Source: Cytobacillus oceanisediminis (GTDB lineage Bacteria > Bacillota > Bacilli > Bacillales > Cytobacillaceae). From it: a DNA stretch of 64,000 bases. This document shows, in pieces, positions 42,106-52,410 of the stretch; the stretch's first letter is position 1, and each line of letters begins with the position of its first letter. The position numbers and the translations under genes were made by a program. The DNA is taken from NCBI RefSeq assembly GCF_022811925.1, contig NZ_CP065511.1, positions 3,713,501 to 3,777,500 on the forward strand, given 5' to 3'. The notes beneath the pieces were generated by a model that saw only the letters and a list, made by a program, of their open reading frames with translations, was not told the DNA's origin and did not search any database.

Positions 42106-42669
42106 TTATGAGATGTAAGTATCTGCATTCCAGTGCTTTGAACCTGTTTTCCTCTTTCCGATCCACCCAGCTTTTTGAAGTTCCCTCGCAATTAAAAGAT
42201 TGAAAAAACCGTGACCTACGAGAACAGCAAAGTGATGTTCTTTTGCAATAGAGGTTAATGTTAATGATGCTTGCTTTGCCCGCAGCTTTGCATCCCTGTA
42301 TGATTCACAGCCCTGTGAATAGCCGCATAACCATAGTAATCTTAATAACACAGCCCAGGTATTTGGCCTTAATTTCATACCCGGCAAATTACCGGCAGGA
42401 ATGGGCAATTCAGATTCCCTGAATAATGGATCTGCTTGTATTTTCGCAGAAGGATTTATGCTTCTGGCCGACTCGATTGACCTTTTTAAATCACTTGTGA
42501 GTAAAAAAGATGCTGAAATCCCTTTTTCTATTGCATTAGAAGAGCAAGTCTCACCCTCAAGAATCCCTAAATGGTTATACGTTTCAACCCATTTTTTAAA
42601 TTCACGGCTATTCATGCGGTGATCTGCCATTAGCGATGACCTGCCATGTCTGATAAGTGTTATTTCCAT
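42106..42669 (-). CDS. Histidine phosphatase family protein
   Basis: 187 residues. RHG motif at the N-terminus (MEITLIRHGRSSL), Arg in LTSDLKRSIESAR, Glu in RESELPIPAG, and the second catalytic His in FAVLVGHGFFNLLI. All core residues of the branch are present, so it is likely an active phosphomonoesterase. Substrate unknown. First gene of a two-gene unit with DUF2332. Confidence 0.88.
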   Translation of the reverse strand: MEITLIRHGRSSLMADHRMNSREFKKWVETYNHLGILEGETCSSNAIEKGISASFLLTSDLKRSIESARSINPSAKIQADPLFRESELPIPAGNLPGMKLRPNTWAVLLRLLWLCGYSQGCESYRDAKLRAKQASLTLTSIAKEHHFAVLVGHGFFNLLIARELQKAGWIGKRKTGSKHWNADTYIS

Positions 42670-42737
42670 TTAAATACCCCAAAATTTATATATTTTTTTT
42701 CTTTATGGATAATTTAATTAACATGGAGGTGAATACC

Positions 42738-42878
42738 ATGCGGGAACAAGAATATCCAAACGTAAAACTCGGCGGCAAAAAGGTACACGAAAAAGGAAAT
42801 GGCGGAGACCAGGTCCGTGGACATGAACAGGAAAACAGAAACGGCACATTTAATACTAACTCTAAATCAGATAGATAA
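42738..42878 (+). CDS. Small hydrophilic protein, 46 residues
   Basis: Starts MREQEYPNVKLGGKKVHEKG and is rich in Gly, Asn, Lys and Glu, ending NSKSDR. GGAGGTGA sits six bases before the ATG. Its composition recalls small spore-core or spore-coat proteins of bacilli, but no family is recognised. Divergent from the phosphatase gene, with its own terminator. Confidence 0.6.
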   Translation: MREQEYPNVKLGGKKVHEKGNGGDQVRGHEQENRNGTFNTNSKSDR

Positions 42879-42889
42879 TGGAATGACGG

Positions 42890-42918
42890 GACACCCTCAA
42901 AGTGGGAGGGTGTCTTTT
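42890..42918 (+). terminator. Terminator
   Basis: Nine-base arms GACACCCTC (42890-42898) and GAGGGTGTC (42906-42914) followed by TTTT. Confidence 0.85.
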
Positions 42919-42930
42919 GCTGTTATGTAA

Positions 42931-43512
42931 TTATGTGCTGCTGTTTTTATAATTAGATGTCCAATCCCTTTTTCTGATGATGTAATGGAAATATTGTTCT
43001 CCGTCGATTTCCATTTCTCCAGAAAGCTGAAATCCGCACTTTTGCAGAACCCTAATGGAACTGGAATTGCTTGTTAATGCAACGGCATTTAGTGTCTCAA
43101 GAACTGTTTTCTCAAAAAGAAATCCCATTAGCCCTTTTGCAGCAAGCGTGGAATATCCTTTATTTCGGTAGTGTTTTGAGATGGCATAGCCAATTTCCCT
43201 GTTCGGCTCCGGCAATTCATCTTTTATTCCTGTGTTGCAAAAACCAATAAACTCTCCAGTTTCCTTTAGTATGATTCCCAAGTTCAAAAATCCTGCATCT
43301 TTCAGGTGAGGCATCGAGGACCTGAACTTTTTATTCGCAGGAATTTCATAATTCTCCATCCAGTTAATCCGCTGCTCAAGCGTAGCCTGCGCACCCGGAA
43401 TAAACTCATTAACTTCAGGCTGTAAAGTAATTTCATAAAGCGCTGATACATCTTCCATCCTGTATTCCCTAAGGATGATCTCACAGCAATCTATCATTAT
43501 TTCTTCAATCAT
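42931..43512 (-). CDS. GNAT acetyltransferase, RimJ/RimL type
   Basis: 193 residues. Opening IILREYRMEDVSALYEIT, GNAT core EIGYAISKHYRNKGYSTLAA KGLMGFLFEK (acetyl-CoA loop) and SIRVLQKCGFQLSGEMEIDG. Acetylates an amine; substrate unknown. GGAGATG six bases before the ATG. First of a loose minus-strand series of small enzyme genes reading from 46297 to 42931. Confidence 0.9.
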   Translation of the reverse strand: MIEEIMIDCCEIILREYRMEDVSALYEITLQPEVNEFIPGAQATLEQRINWMENYEIPANKKFRSSMPHLKDAGFLNLGIILKETGEFIGFCNTGIKDELPEPNREIGYAISKHYRNKGYSTLAAKGLMGFLFEKTVLETLNAVALTSNSSSIRVLQKCGFQLSGEMEIDGEQYFHYIIRKRDWTSNYKNSST

Positions 43513-43597
43513 TTTTTCATCTCCATTGGGTACACATCCAGTGTGTGTTCTTCGATCAAATCTATGTTTCTTTTATTTTTAACATATTCCAGGTCTT

Positions 43598-44344
43598 CTA
43601 TAGCTTTCTGCATTTAATAATAAAAGAAGCTGGTATAGCTCTCGTTTTTTCATAGGAATACCATCGGTTGGCATGCCGCTGAATATCTTCCTCAGTAAGT
43701 CTGACGTCTTCAATTACCTTTTCAATTGCAAACCCGTTTTCTATTAATAGATTGATATATGTACTTAATTTATATTGCTGCATAATGGCAGGCTGATTCC
43801 AGGCTATGTGCTGATAGGAGCCTTCCTCATGATAGGATTTATCCATAATTAATGCTCCATTTTCAGCTTTAATCCGGTTATACATCGGATGTTCCCAGCT
43901 GAAAATAAACATCCCGCGTGATTTAAGGTAGGAATGAACGTTTTTTAGCGTCTTGTCTAAATTCGTGGTCCAGCCAATCGCATAGATGGAAAAAACGACA
44001 TCGAAATAATCAGCAGGGATTCCAGGATTTTGTTCCATCGGGGATTCAAACAGCTTTACTTGTGAAGAAGAATTTACTAGAAGTTCCTTTGCGGATTCGA
44101 TTTGCTTAGAGGATAAATCCAATCCCCATAATTCACCTGCTCCGCGCTTATCCAGGTATTCTAAGGAATGGCCGCTTCCGCACCCAATTTCCAGCATCTT
44201 TAAGCAGCGCACATCTCCGAACAATTGAAGATCATCTTCAGTTGGCGCCAGCGGTCCATATTCAGGAAGCGGATTACGCCCATAAAATCTTTTAGCCGCT
44301 TCGTCCCAGCTTTTCTTATTTAAATCCAGGGTTTCATTAATCAT
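43598..44344 (-). CDS. Class I SAM-dependent methyltransferase
   Basis: 248 residues from the ATG at 44344 (AAGGAG seven bases before; longer versions overlap the previous gene without an SD). Motif I LKMLEIGCGSGHSLEYL, motif II GLDLSSKQIESAKE, motif III YFDVVFSIYAIGWTTNLDKT. Methyl acceptor unknown. It follows a GNAT gene and is probably cotranscribed. Confidence 0.9.
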   Translation of the reverse strand: MINETLDLNKKSWDEAAKRFYGRNPLPEYGPLAPTEDDLQLFGDVRCLKMLEIGCGSGHSLEYLDKRGAGELWGLDLSSKQIESAKELLVNSSSQVKLFESPMEQNPGIPADYFDVVFSIYAIGWTTNLDKTLKNVHSYLKSRGMFIFSWEHPMYNRIKAENGALIMDKSYHEEGSYQHIAWNQPAIMQQYKLSTYINLLIENGFAIEKVIEDVRLTEEDIQRHANRWYSYEKTRAIPASFIIKCRKL

Positions 44345-44355
44345 AAATAACTCCT

Positions 44356-44814
44356 TTATACAGAAAAATAGTAAACTTCTTCCTCGCCCCAAATCTCTCC
44401 GGTGGGGGAAAAACCAAAGTTTTTATACAGCTTCCTTGCGTGATGATTATCTTTATGAACAGTTAAGCGAATTTCCTTGCAGTGAGAAAATTTAGTTTTT
44501 ATCCAGCTGATCATCTCGGCTAATGCTGCCTGTCCATAACCCCTGCCCTGATAATTCTGGTCAATAAAAAAACCGTTTATCCAATACATGTTATCCGTAT
44601 TCGGTTCATAGGCATGCATAATAAAACCGACCATTTTTTCATTGTCATATATTGAGAATGGGATATACTCTACTGCATCCCCATCTGGTTTTATATATAC
44701 CTTTGCAAGTGAAACAGCCGCTGAAGGAACGAAATCACGCTGCGATTCTTTAACCTTCATCTTAATGGCTTCTTCCCAGTTGTCTCTTGTGACGGGTTTT
44801 AACTCAATGTTCAT
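44356..44814 (-). CDS. GNAT acetyltransferase (spermidine-acetyltransferase-like)
   Basis: 152 residues. MNIELKPVTRDNWEEAIKMK and INGFFIDQNYQGRGYGQAAL AEMISWI carry the acetyl-CoA loop, and HKDNHHARKLYKNFGFSPTG the C-terminal strand. The W-E-A start and PSAAVSLA block resemble BltD/PaiA-type polyamine acetyltransferases. Twelve bp before the methyltransferase start. Confidence 0.88.
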   Translation of the reverse strand: MNIELKPVTRDNWEEAIKMKVKESQRDFVPSAAVSLAKVYIKPDGDAVEYIPFSIYDNEKMVGFIMHAYEPNTDNMYWINGFFIDQNYQGRGYGQAALAEMISWIKTKFSHCKEIRLTVHKDNHHARKLYKNFGFSPTGEIWGEEEVYYFSV

Positions 44815-44829
44815 TTCTGCAGCACCTAC

Positions 44830-45489
44830 TTATAATTTCCTGTTTTTATCACCAGACTTAATAATGATGCTTACATAAGCGGCTTCCCCGCTTTCAAAGT
44901 GGTTTTGAATTTGTGACAAATCAATCTCTTTCTCAATCCGAACAACCTTTGCTTCTTTAGGGAGCAATTTAACGTTAATAGGTTCACCGCTGTTCACTAG
45001 TGAAAGCATCTGGAAATCCTCTTCAGTTAAATATCTCTCATAAAAGCCGATAGTAAAAGACACTTCATCATTGCTGTAATTTTCAAATGGCAGCTCACAA
45101 ATTCCCTGCAATGTTTCTTCACTAATCATTTCAAATTTACACAGACTTTCATCTTTAACATAAGAAACGGCATAAATGCCATCTGCCAGCGTTTTTTGGT
45201 AGGCTTCCGCCAGAAAAGGAGGAAGAAGGGAAACGATGATGATAACGGCAAAGAAAGATCGCAAATGATATCTTTCAAGTGAACGATGAAGAAAGACCAT
45301 GCCCAGCACAAGTAAAAGGAGAATGAAAACCCCTGTAAAATGAAATCCATCTGCTGATTTAATCGGAATGTTTAATATCATTAATGCTGCTTCACCTAGT
45401 GGATTTTCATGCGGAAAAGGAAAGTTTAAAGCTATGGAAATAACGATTAAGGCAAGCGATGCCACAAAGAGTTTTTTATTTTTTATCAA
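44830..45489 (-). CDS. Membrane protein with extracytoplasmic C-terminal domain
   Basis: 219 residues from the TTG at 45489 (AAAGGGGAA upstream); earlier codons overlap the small gene before it. Three hydrophobic helices in the first ~110 residues (LFVASLALIVISIALNFPF, FTGVFILLLLVLGMVFLHRS, FFAVIIIVSLLPPFLAEAYQ), then a soluble beta-rich domain to the end. No family recognised. Probably cotranslated with the 50-residue protein upstream. Confidence 0.6.
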   Translation of the reverse strand: MIKNKKLFVASLALIVISIALNFPFPHENPLGEAALMILNIPIKSADGFHFTGVFILLLLVLGMVFLHRSLERYHLRSFFAVIIIVSLLPPFLAEAYQKTLADGIYAVSYVKDESLCKFEMISEETLQGICELPFENYSNDEVSFTIGFYERYLTEEDFQMLSLVNSGEPINVKLLPKEAKVVRIEKEIDLSQIQNHFESGEAAYVSIIIKSGDKNRKL

Positions 45490-45502
45490 GGCAGATTCCC
45501 CT

Positions 45503-45655
45503 TTACTCCTTTTTTGCGGATCCAAACGATGCCCCAAAAGCAACTCCCATGGCAATACCCAATGCCCAATTTTCAAAAAGCATTCCAAAAACTAATCCCA
45601 GCGACAGACCATATGCCATTCCGCTTCCTGAAAGGCCCCAATTTTTTTTGTTCAT
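45503..45655 (-). CDS. Glycine-rich small membrane protein, 50 residues
   Basis: Starts MNKKNWGLSGSGMAYGLSLG and continues LVFGMLFENWALGIAMGVAF GASFGSAKKE, two glycine-zipper-like helices. AGGCGG nine bases before the ATG. It ends 14 bp before the TTG of the next membrane gene, and its stop region supplies that gene's SD. The pattern is common in bacilli as a small glycine-zipper protein; role unknown. Confidence 0.7.
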   Translation of the reverse strand: MNKKNWGLSGSGMAYGLSLGLVFGMLFENWALGIAMGVAFGASFGSAKKE

Positions 45656-45790
45656 AACGTTTAACCGCCTTTAATTGTTTTACCTTATTTACGAACAAAA
45701 GGAACTTTAGTTTCATATTTTTGGAAAACGGGCAGACGGTTCATTCGATAGTCAATTTACTCTTAAAAATTCCAATCTTCTATTGTTCAG

Positions 45791-45818
45791 GAAAAAGACT
45801 GCCGGGAAGGCAGTCTTT
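45791..45818 (-). terminator. Terminator of the effector-binding gene
   Basis: Arms AAAGACTGCC (45794-45803) and GGCAGTCTTT (45809-45818), with Ts on the minus strand. Confidence 0.85.
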
Positions 45819-45823
45819 AAAAA

Positions 45824-46297
45824 TTATACAATCGTATCCAGCAGCTCTACATCTAAATCCTCAATACACTTCCAGCTATGATGGATTTCTATGTGCCACT
45901 TATTTTTCAGCCGCTTGTATCCCTTTTCTTCAATCCAGCTGTGCAATTCCCTATAAGAATTTCTAATCTCATCATTAGATCCTTTGTGCCGGATAGAGGC
46001 ATATTTTTGCGGAGGTATTTCTAATGAGAACATACCATCAGGAACACTGATAAATTCCTCCACCTCAATGCCAATCCAATATCCGTCTTCTTCAGGACAG
46101 TCTTCCTCCACTTTGAAGGCACCAACTAGCCGATCTGGTTTTAAAGCTCCCTTTATTTCTGTAAGGCGGCCAGATAATAGTTTAATAGCCTGTGGAATTT
46201 CAGCTGGATACTGATCCGGCGGGCATAAGACGCGGATTCCTATCAGTTTTAATTCTCCGAGTTCTGTCTCAGCCGCTCGCAAAGTCAAATCAGACAT
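45824..46297 (-). CDS. GyrI-like / effector-binding domain protein (copy B)
   Basis: 157 residues, stand-alone effector-binding fold: IGIRVLCPPDQYPAEIPQAI, FISVPDGMFSLEIPPQKYAS IRHKGSNDEIRNSYRELHSW, and an Asp/Glu-rich end. No DNA-binding part. Related in design to 33453-33899 (shared KYASIR...G block and closing W-I-EKG helix). Ligand unknown. Fourteen bp downstream of the aminotransferase gene reading the same way. Confidence 0.82.
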   Translation of the reverse strand: MSDLTLRAAETELGELKLIGIRVLCPPDQYPAEIPQAIKLLSGRLTEIKGALKPDRLVGAFKVEEDCPEEDGYWIGIEVEEFISVPDGMFSLEIPPQKYASIRHKGSNDEIRNSYRELHSWIEEKGYKRLKNKWHIEIHHSWKCIEDLDVELLDTIV

Positions 46298-46311
46298 CTT
46301 TTCTCTCCTTA

Positions 46312-47472
46312 TTAAGCAACAGGCAATGCAAGTTCTCTAAACCTATCAACTGCTTTTTGGATATCTGCTTCAAAGCCCACTTCGTTCATTGTTTCACCGA
46401 TCAGCACAATGGCTTTTTCAAGCATGTCTTCAGTCGTATTCCCCATATGGCCTATTCGGAACGCTTTTCCTGCCAGATGAGCCAGGGCTCCGGCAACAAT
46501 GACACCTTTTTTCGCAAGAGATGCACGGAATTCAGCATCATCCATTCCTTCAGGGTAAAGGATACAGCTGAGAGTTGCTGCTGCAGCATTTTCATCGGCA
46601 ATTGCCTTCATTCCATATTCAGCAAGTGCAGCCCTGACAGCTTTACCATATGCTTCATGGCGCTTGTAGCGATTGTCCATTCCTTCAGCCAAGACCAGTT
46701 TCATGCCCTCATCATAGGCATAAATCAAATTAACAGGCGGCGTTGCAAAGTACTTTTGGGGGTCATGCATAATTGGAATCCAATTATAGATATCGCAATA
46801 GTAGGCAGGGACCCGTTCCATTTGTTCCCTGGCAGCCAGTGCTGTCCCATTGAATGCGACAACAGCAAGTCCTGGCGGGACACCAATCGCCTTCTGTGAA
46901 CCTGTCAAAACGACATCAATTTTCCCTTCGCCATATGACTTGCTCATATCCTCCTCCATTGCCGCTGTCGCACAGACCCCATCCAAAATGACAAGAGCCC
47001 CGTGCTTTTTAATGATAGGAACTAATGTATCCAAGTCAGCCGCAACACCAGTAGAAGTATCAGCATGGGTAATCGTCACAGCTTTATAGGAATGGGACGC
47101 AAGTTTTTCCTCAACAGCTGCGGGATCCACCTGCTTTCCCCATTCGGACTGAATGATATCTGCCTTAATTCCGAACGCCTTGGCTAAGTGCTGAAAACGA
47201 TCGCCGAAGAAGCCCTGACTTATAATCAAAAGCCTTTCTCCAGCAGCAACCGTGTTGACCAGAGCCATTTCCATGGCAATCGTCCCTGAGCCAGAGATTA
47301 CAAACACTTCCCCATCCGTCTTCAGCATCTCCCTGGTCTTCTCAATCGCATTTTTATAAATAGCAGCAAACCTGGGATCCGTATGCCCCCTTGTCTCCTG
47401 TACCATCGCATCATAAATCGAATCCACAACAGGCGTAGGCCCAGGAATCAAAAGCATTTCCTCGTTTGGCAT
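46312..47472 (-). CDS. Class V aminotransferase, alanine/serine/ureidoglycine-glyoxylate type
   Basis: 386 residues from the ATG at 47472 (AGGAGG seven bases before). LIPGPTPVVDSIYDAMVQET RGHTDPRF start, GSGTIAMEMAL cofactor loop, HADTSTGVAADL, and the PLP lysine in VVLTGSQKAIGVPPGLAVVA. It moves an amino group to glyoxylate or back. It resembles PucG-type enzymes, but no purine-degradation genes are near, so the exact donor is open. Confidence 0.9.
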   Translation of the reverse strand: MPNEEMLLIPGPTPVVDSIYDAMVQETRGHTDPRFAAIYKNAIEKTREMLKTDGEVFVISGSGTIAMEMALVNTVAAGERLLIISQGFFGDRFQHLAKAFGIKADIIQSEWGKQVDPAAVEEKLASHSYKAVTITHADTSTGVAADLDTLVPIIKKHGALVILDGVCATAAMEEDMSKSYGEGKIDVVLTGSQKAIGVPPGLAVVAFNGTALAAREQMERVPAYYCDIYNWIPIMHDPQKYFATPPVNLIYAYDEGMKLVLAEGMDNRYKRHEAYGKAVRAALAEYGMKAIADENAAAATLSCILYPEGMDDAEFRASLAKKGVIVAGALAHLAGKAFRIGHMGNTTEDMLEKAIVLIGETMNEVGFEADIQKAVDRFRELALPVA

Positions 47473-47548
47473 GATAAATCCTCCTTTGGTTGGTAAGTAG
47501 ATATCTAAATGTTTCGACATTTGATTTTAAAAACCTCTATTCTTATTA

Positions 47549-48511
47549 TCAATTGATAAATTCATATTTTCTGTTCTTATATCCCCCGGTGTGGGGAAGT
47601 TCCAAAGAGTTGAGTATTCGTGTAGCAACAGTAATAGATTCTATTTGAAGAAAACTTCTAAGTTCCCTGTTTGTTATCCTGGTTCCAAATATCAAACTAT
47701 AATCTTTAATGGCATTAATGTGGGCCTCTTTACAATTTCTCCTGCATTCTTTACAATGCCAAGTCCGCTTTACCCTTATCATAGGCAAAAGGTTGCAGTT
47801 AGGACAAAATACACCAGTTGCGACATCTTCCTTATTGATTTGAAATCTGTCTAAAATAGATGATCCTGATCTAACACTTGCCTTCTTTAAGAGTCGGATT
47901 GATTTCTTAAGTTGTTTTTCAGAGATTTGATTTTCGGAGATATTTGTTTCAATTTGTATTATTTTTGATGGCAGTACTTCTTTATGGATGACTTTTTGAC
48001 TGAGGTTTACATTTGGGGGAATTGATTTAATTCCAGTATGAGGATTAGTGATTACAACTTTTAAAAAAATAGGTAACTGTCCAAGACCATTTTCAGCAAA
48101 CCATTTTTTTAGTTGGTTTTCCTGACGATTCACTTGAACAATGGGACACGGAAAAACACTTTCTTCCCCATCCTTATTGCGAAATAGCTGATTATAAATT
48201 GTATCAAAATGGAGAATGCCAGATATATTTTTCACTTCTAAAATTAAAGCGAACTTTAGGGACAATATTAATGTATCCATTTGAAAATACCGGTTCGCAT
48301 CAGGCAAACGAAGATCGTGCAGAATATAGTAACGCTTATCGTTTAAAAATCCCAAAGGAAAATCAAGAGAAGTCTCACCTTTGAATCCAGCTTTCCGTTT
48401 ACTGATTTCTTCTTTTATTAGGGGTATTTTTGGATGGTGAGGTGCCAATCTGCGAAGAAGAGCTTCTAATTTGAGAATCACAAGGGGAATTTCACGCTGT
48501 TTTACAATCAT
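47549..48511 (-). CDS. NERD-domain protein with zinc ribbon
   Basis: 320 residues from the ATG at 48511. NERD (nuclease-related) domain: GETSLDFPLGF, DTLILSLKFALILEVKNISG (the D...ExK catalytic pattern Asp-x-n-Glu-Val-Lys is present). A C-terminal zinc ribbon follows (CPNCNLLPMIRVKRTWHCKE CRRNC) and a short tail. Likely a DNA-acting enzyme. GAGTGAAAAA precedes the start. Stands alone. Confidence 0.85.
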   Translation of the reverse strand: MIVKQREIPLVILKLEALLRRLAPHHPKIPLIKEEISKRKAGFKGETSLDFPLGFLNDKRYYILHDLRLPDANRYFQMDTLILSLKFALILEVKNISGILHFDTIYNQLFRNKDGEESVFPCPIVQVNRQENQLKKWFAENGLGQLPIFLKVVITNPHTGIKSIPPNVNLSQKVIHKEVLPSKIIQIETNISENQISEKQLKKSIRLLKKASVRSGSSILDRFQINKEDVATGVFCPNCNLLPMIRVKRTWHCKECRRNCKEAHINAIKDYSLIFGTRITNRELRSFLQIESITVATRILNSLELPHTGGYKNRKYEFIN

Positions 48512-48710
48512 TTTTTCACTCCAATCTACATTAATCTTGATTAGATTTCTACTTATTGAGAAAAATCCCTTCTTTTTATTCATTGTGATGGATTTATTTT
48601 CGGATAAGTTTTTTTACTTGCTTATAAGGACCTTTTTCTTTCTGATGGATGAATTTACTTTCGTATAAGCTCTTTTTATTTTCGTTTAGCTTTCGTTTAT
48701 CTTACTTGAA

Positions 48711-48742
48711 CAAAAAAAAGACAGGGCCCCCGCCCCGTCTTT
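48711..48742 (-). terminator. Terminator of the cysJI operon
   Basis: AAAGACAGGGC (48717-48727) pairs with GCCCCGTCTTT (48732-48742) with one mismatch, with eight Ts on the minus strand. The 125 bp beyond it (48584-48710) are AT-rich with two imperfect copies of a TTTCG-ATAAG phrase and nothing coding. Confidence 0.88.
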
Positions 48743-48749
48743 CTCAAGC

Positions 48750-50471
48750 TCAATCATGAAAATTAGTCCCGTCCGTTGTCGCTTCAATAATCCCCGCCCG
48801 GACCACGAAGTCGCCAAAATGTTCGCCATCCTGACGTTCACGGGCGTAGCGCGGCAGGATGATGCGCAGCTCGTTCAGGATTTCTTCTTCGCCAATGTTT
48901 TCGCGGTACATTTTGCTGAGGCGGCTGCCGTCAAATGCTGCCCCGAGATACATATTGTACTTGCCGACCGCCTTACCGATAAAGCCGATTTCGCCGAGCG
49001 CGTGACGCGCGCATCCGTTCGGGCAGCCGGTCATGCGGATAGTGATTTCTTCGTTCCGCAAGCCTGCTTTATCGGCGATTTCATCAATTTTATCGACCAA
49101 TCCAGGAAGATAGCGCTCTGCTTCTGCCATTGCCAGACCGCATGTCGGCAGGGCCACACAGGCCATGGATCCGCGGCGCAAAGCACTATAGCGGCTTCCG
49201 TCTGTTAAGCCATATTCATTAATCAGCGCCTCGATCTTTGCCTTATCTTTTGTTGACACACTTCCGATAATCAGGTTCTGATTGGCAGTCAGCCTGAAAT
49301 CACCTTTATGAACTTTGGCGATCTCCCGCAATGCTGTTTTCAGTTTATATCCGTCGAAGTCTGCCACACGCCCGCCTTCTATGAACATCGTAAAATGCCA
49401 TTTACCGCGGACACCCTTTACCCATCCGTAGCGGTCTCCGTTGGAATCAAACTTGAATCCGCGAGCTTCATCCAGTTTCCAGCCCAGCCGGTTTTCCAGC
49501 TCTACAATAACTGTTTCCAGACCAAGGCGGTCAACCGTATATTTAAAACGGGCATTTTTCCGGACTGAGCGGTTGCCGTAATCGCGCTGAATCGTAATTA
49601 CCTTCTCGGCCACTTCGTAAATCTTATCAGGTGTCACAAAGCCGATTACTTTTGAAAGCTGCGGATAGGTAGCCTTATCTCCATGGGAGAAGCCCATTCC
49701 GCCGCCGATTGCCACGTTAAAGCCTGCCAGCTTGCCGTTTTCCACAATAGCAATGAAGCCGAGATCCTGTGAAAAGACATCAATATCATTGGAAGGCGGC
49801 ACAGCAATCCCGATTTTAAATTTACGGGGCAAATAAAGCGGGCCATACATAGGCTCAACCTCTTCATCCACTTCAGGAGAGCCGGCTACTTTTTCTTCAT
49901 CCAGCCAAATTTCATGATAGGCACGTGTGCGAGGCAGAAGATCGTTACTTAGCATCTTTGCCAGCTCATACACTTCCGAATGAATCTCCGATTGATCGGG
50001 ATTGGAGATGCACATTACATTACGGTTCACATCGCCGCATGCCGCTATCGTATCAAGCATCGTCGAATGGATTGCCTGGATTGTCTTTTTCATATTCCAT
50101 TTTAGGATTCCATGCATCTGGAAGGTCTGTCGTGTAGTCAGTTTTAAGGTGCCGTTGCCATATTTCTCAGCTAAATCATCCATGACAAGCCATTGCTCTG
50201 GTGTTGCGACTCCACCAGGAAGGCGCAGCCGGAGCATAAACTGGTAGGCAGGTTCAAGCTTCTGCCTCTGGCGTTCATTCCGCAGATCCCGGTCATCCTG
50301 CAGATAGCTCCCGTGGTGCTTCATTAATCTATTATCATCATCGGGAATTCCGGCGCTGATCCTGTCCTGCATAACTTCCGCCAGCGTTCCGCGCAAATAG
50401 TTGCTTCGATCCTTAATTCCCTCAACATCACTCGGAGGGCCATCCGGTGCTTTTAAGTTTGGGTTTACCAT
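48750..50471 (-). CDS. cysI: Assimilatory sulfite reductase (NADPH), hemoprotein beta subunit
   Basis: 573 residues from the ATG at 50471 (AAAGGAG eight bases before). Siroheme/4Fe-4S core with the ligand cysteines in [20 protein letters not shown] and [20 protein letters not shown]; earlier sulfite-binding Arg/Lys blocks [14 protein letters not shown] and [15 protein letters not shown]. It reduces sulfite to sulfide with six electrons from CysJ. Length matches B. subtilis CysI closely. Follows cysJ by 25 bp in one operon. Confidence 0.96.
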   Translation of the reverse strand: MVNPNLKAPDGPPSDVEGIKDRSNYLRGTLAEVMQDRISAGIPDDDNRLMKHHGSYLQDDRDLRNERQRQKLEPAYQFMLRLRLPGGVATPEQWLVMDDLAEKYGNGTLKLTTRQTFQMHGILKWNMKKTIQAIHSTMLDTIAACGDVNRNVMCISNPDQSEIHSEVYELAKMLSNDLLPRTRAYHEIWLDEEKVAGSPEVDEEVEPMYGPLYLPRKFKIGIAVPPSNDIDVFSQDLGFIAIVENGKLAGFNVAIGGGMGFSHGDKATYPQLSKVIGFVTPDKIYEVAEKVITIQRDYGNRSVRKNARFKYTVDRLGLETVIVELENRLGWKLDEARGFKFDSNGDRYGWVKGVRGKWHFTMFIEGGRVADFDGYKLKTALREIAKVHKGDFRLTANQNLIIGSVSTKDKAKIEALINEYGLTDGSRYSALRRGSMACVALPTCGLAMAEAERYLPGLVDKIDEIADKAGLRNEEITIRMTGCPNGCARHALGEIGFIGKAVGKYNMYLGAAFDGSRLSKMYRENIGEEEILNELRIILPRYARERQDGEHFGDFVVRAGIIEATTDGTNFHD

Positions 50472-50496
50472 GCTGTAAAACTCCTTTCCTTCCAAA

Positions 50497-52311
50497 TCAA
50501 TATACGTCGCGCTGGTAGCGTTTATTTTTCTGCATGTCGGCAAGATATCCTGAAGCCTGATCGCGGCTCATACCGCCTTCTTTTTCTATAATATCTATGA
50601 GTGTGTTATGGACATCATGAGCCATGTTTTTCTCATCACCGCAGATATAGACGGCTGCGCCTTCCTGAAGCCACTGGAATAATTCCTTGCTATTTTCCTG
50701 CATTCTATGCTGAACATAAACCTTCTCATCATCATCACGGGAAAAAGCGACATCCAGCTTCGACAAGACTCCTTCCTTTAGCCACTTTTGCCATTCAGTC
50801 TGATAAAGGAAATCAGTCACAAAATGCTGGTCGCCAAAGAATAGCCATGATTTCCCATCCGCGCCGCTTTCTTCACGCTCCTGCATAAATGATCGGAACG
50901 GTGCAATTCCGGTTCCAGGACCAACCATAATGATTGGTGTGTTCGGATTTTCAGGCAGTTTAAAGTTTTCATTGTGCTGAATAAATACTGGCAGTGTATC
51001 GCCAGGCTGAAGACGTTCCGCACATAAAATGGAGCAGACACCTTTGCGTTCACGGCCATGGGCATCATAGCGGACAGCACCGATTGTTAAATGAACTTCA
51101 TCGGGATTCGCCTCGAAGCTGCTGGAAATGGAATAAAGACGCGCAGGCATCTTACGCAGTATAGAGACAAACTCCTGTGCCGAACTGTTCCATGGTTTAA
51201 AGTCACGGACTAAATCAATTAAGTCACGGCCGTCCATATAGGATTTCAGTTGATTGCTGTCTGACACAAGCTGGAGCAGATTTTCATTTCCAGAAAGTTT
51301 TGCAGCCTTTTCAACTAGCGGTTTGGTCAGGACAGTAATCTCAAAGTGAGCCGTAAGCGCTTCTTTTAACGTTACTGTTTCCTCCTTCACTCTGACTGCT
51401 TCCTCAGGATCCCAGCTCATCTCAGCTAAAAGCAGGTCAACCAATTCAGGATCGTTTTCAGGGTATACCCCTAGGCTGTCACCAGGCTGATAAGTCAGAC
51501 CTGAACCCTCTAGAGAAATCTCGAGATGGCGGGTTTCTTTATTGGAGCCGCGTCCATTGAGATTCAGATTTTCCAGAACTTCTGCCCGGAAAGGATTGGA
51601 CCGGGAATAGACTGACTCGGCAGGTGCTGAAGCTGAAACAGAAGCTGCTGCTGCAGGTGAAGGACTGCTGCTTTCCCCTTCGCTCAAACCTGCTAAAACT
51701 GCTTCCGCCCACTCGGAAGCTGGTTCTTCAAAATCAAGATCACAGTCCACTCTCGGCGTTATTCTTGTTCCGCCAAGCTCCTCGAGACGTTTATCAAAAT
51801 CTTTTCCCGTTTGGCAGAAGAATTCATATGAGCTGTCGCCAAGAGCCAGAACTGAGTATCGGAAGTCTTCCAGTTTTGGAGCCCTTTTTCCGTGAACAAA
51901 TTCATGGAATGTCAAAGCGTTGTCTGGCGGATCTCCCTCACCATGGGTACTTACGACAATTAACAGGTTTTTGACCTTTTTAAGATTATTGGGCTTAAAG
52001 TCACTCATTGCTGAAACCATTACTTGAAAGCCTCTCTCCTCAAGCGTTTTTCCAGCTTTTTTGGCCAGATTCTGCGCATTCCCGGTTTGTGATCCAAATA
52101 AGATGGTCACTTCTTTTGGAATGGCCGGCGACGCTGCCGGTGCGGGACGCTCTTCCACTGCCGGGGCAGCCTGCAATGATGAGGACTGTATTGCGGCAAG
52201 ATACCCGCTCAGCCAGAGGGATTGTGTCTCTGTCAGAGTCGGAAGAAGACGATTAAGGAGCTCTGTCTGCTCCTGATTAAACGGACTGTTCATTACCTGA
52301 AGTTGCAACAT
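50497..52311 (-). CDS. cysJ: Assimilatory sulfite reductase (NADPH), flavoprotein alpha subunit
   Basis: 604 residues from the ATG at 52311 with GAGGTGG just upstream. Flavodoxin domain [18 protein letters not shown] with [17 protein letters not shown], then an FAD domain ([20 protein letters not shown]) and NADPH domain ([34 protein letters not shown]), ending RYQRDVY with the expected terminal aromatic residue. Passes electrons from NADPH via FAD and FMN to CysI. Expression is likely activated by the divergent CysL-like regulator. Confidence 0.96.
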   Translation of the reverse strand: MLQLQVMNSPFNQEQTELLNRLLPTLTETQSLWLSGYLAAIQSSSLQAAPAVEERPAPAASPAIPKEVTILFGSQTGNAQNLAKKAGKTLEERGFQVMVSAMSDFKPNNLKKVKNLLIVVSTHGEGDPPDNALTFHEFVHGKRAPKLEDFRYSVLALGDSSYEFFCQTGKDFDKRLEELGGTRITPRVDCDLDFEEPASEWAEAVLAGLSEGESSSPSPAAAASVSASAPAESVYSRSNPFRAEVLENLNLNGRGSNKETRHLEISLEGSGLTYQPGDSLGVYPENDPELVDLLLAEMSWDPEEAVRVKEETVTLKEALTAHFEITVLTKPLVEKAAKLSGNENLLQLVSDSNQLKSYMDGRDLIDLVRDFKPWNSSAQEFVSILRKMPARLYSISSSFEANPDEVHLTIGAVRYDAHGRERKGVCSILCAERLQPGDTLPVFIQHNENFKLPENPNTPIIMVGPGTGIAPFRSFMQEREESGADGKSWLFFGDQHFVTDFLYQTEWQKWLKEGVLSKLDVAFSRDDDEKVYVQHRMQENSKELFQWLQEGAAVYICGDEKNMAHDVHNTLIDIIEKEGGMSRDQASGYLADMQKNKRYQRDVY

Positions 52312-52410
52312 GATCCACCTCGCAAACCAGCGCAAAAGGCTGGTTTTATAGTATTTCTTTAAATTTCCTCTTTTCCTATAAAAAAAGTCGGTTTTATACG
52401 CAAAAAATAT

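Noticed and set aside
46192..46899. 235-codon plus-strand frame across the aminotransferase gene
   Set aside because: Antisense shadow; no SD, no family, low-complexity Cys/Phe-rich content.
48756..49208. 150-codon plus-strand frame inside cysI
   Set aside because: Antisense shadow of the well-supported sulfite reductase gene.
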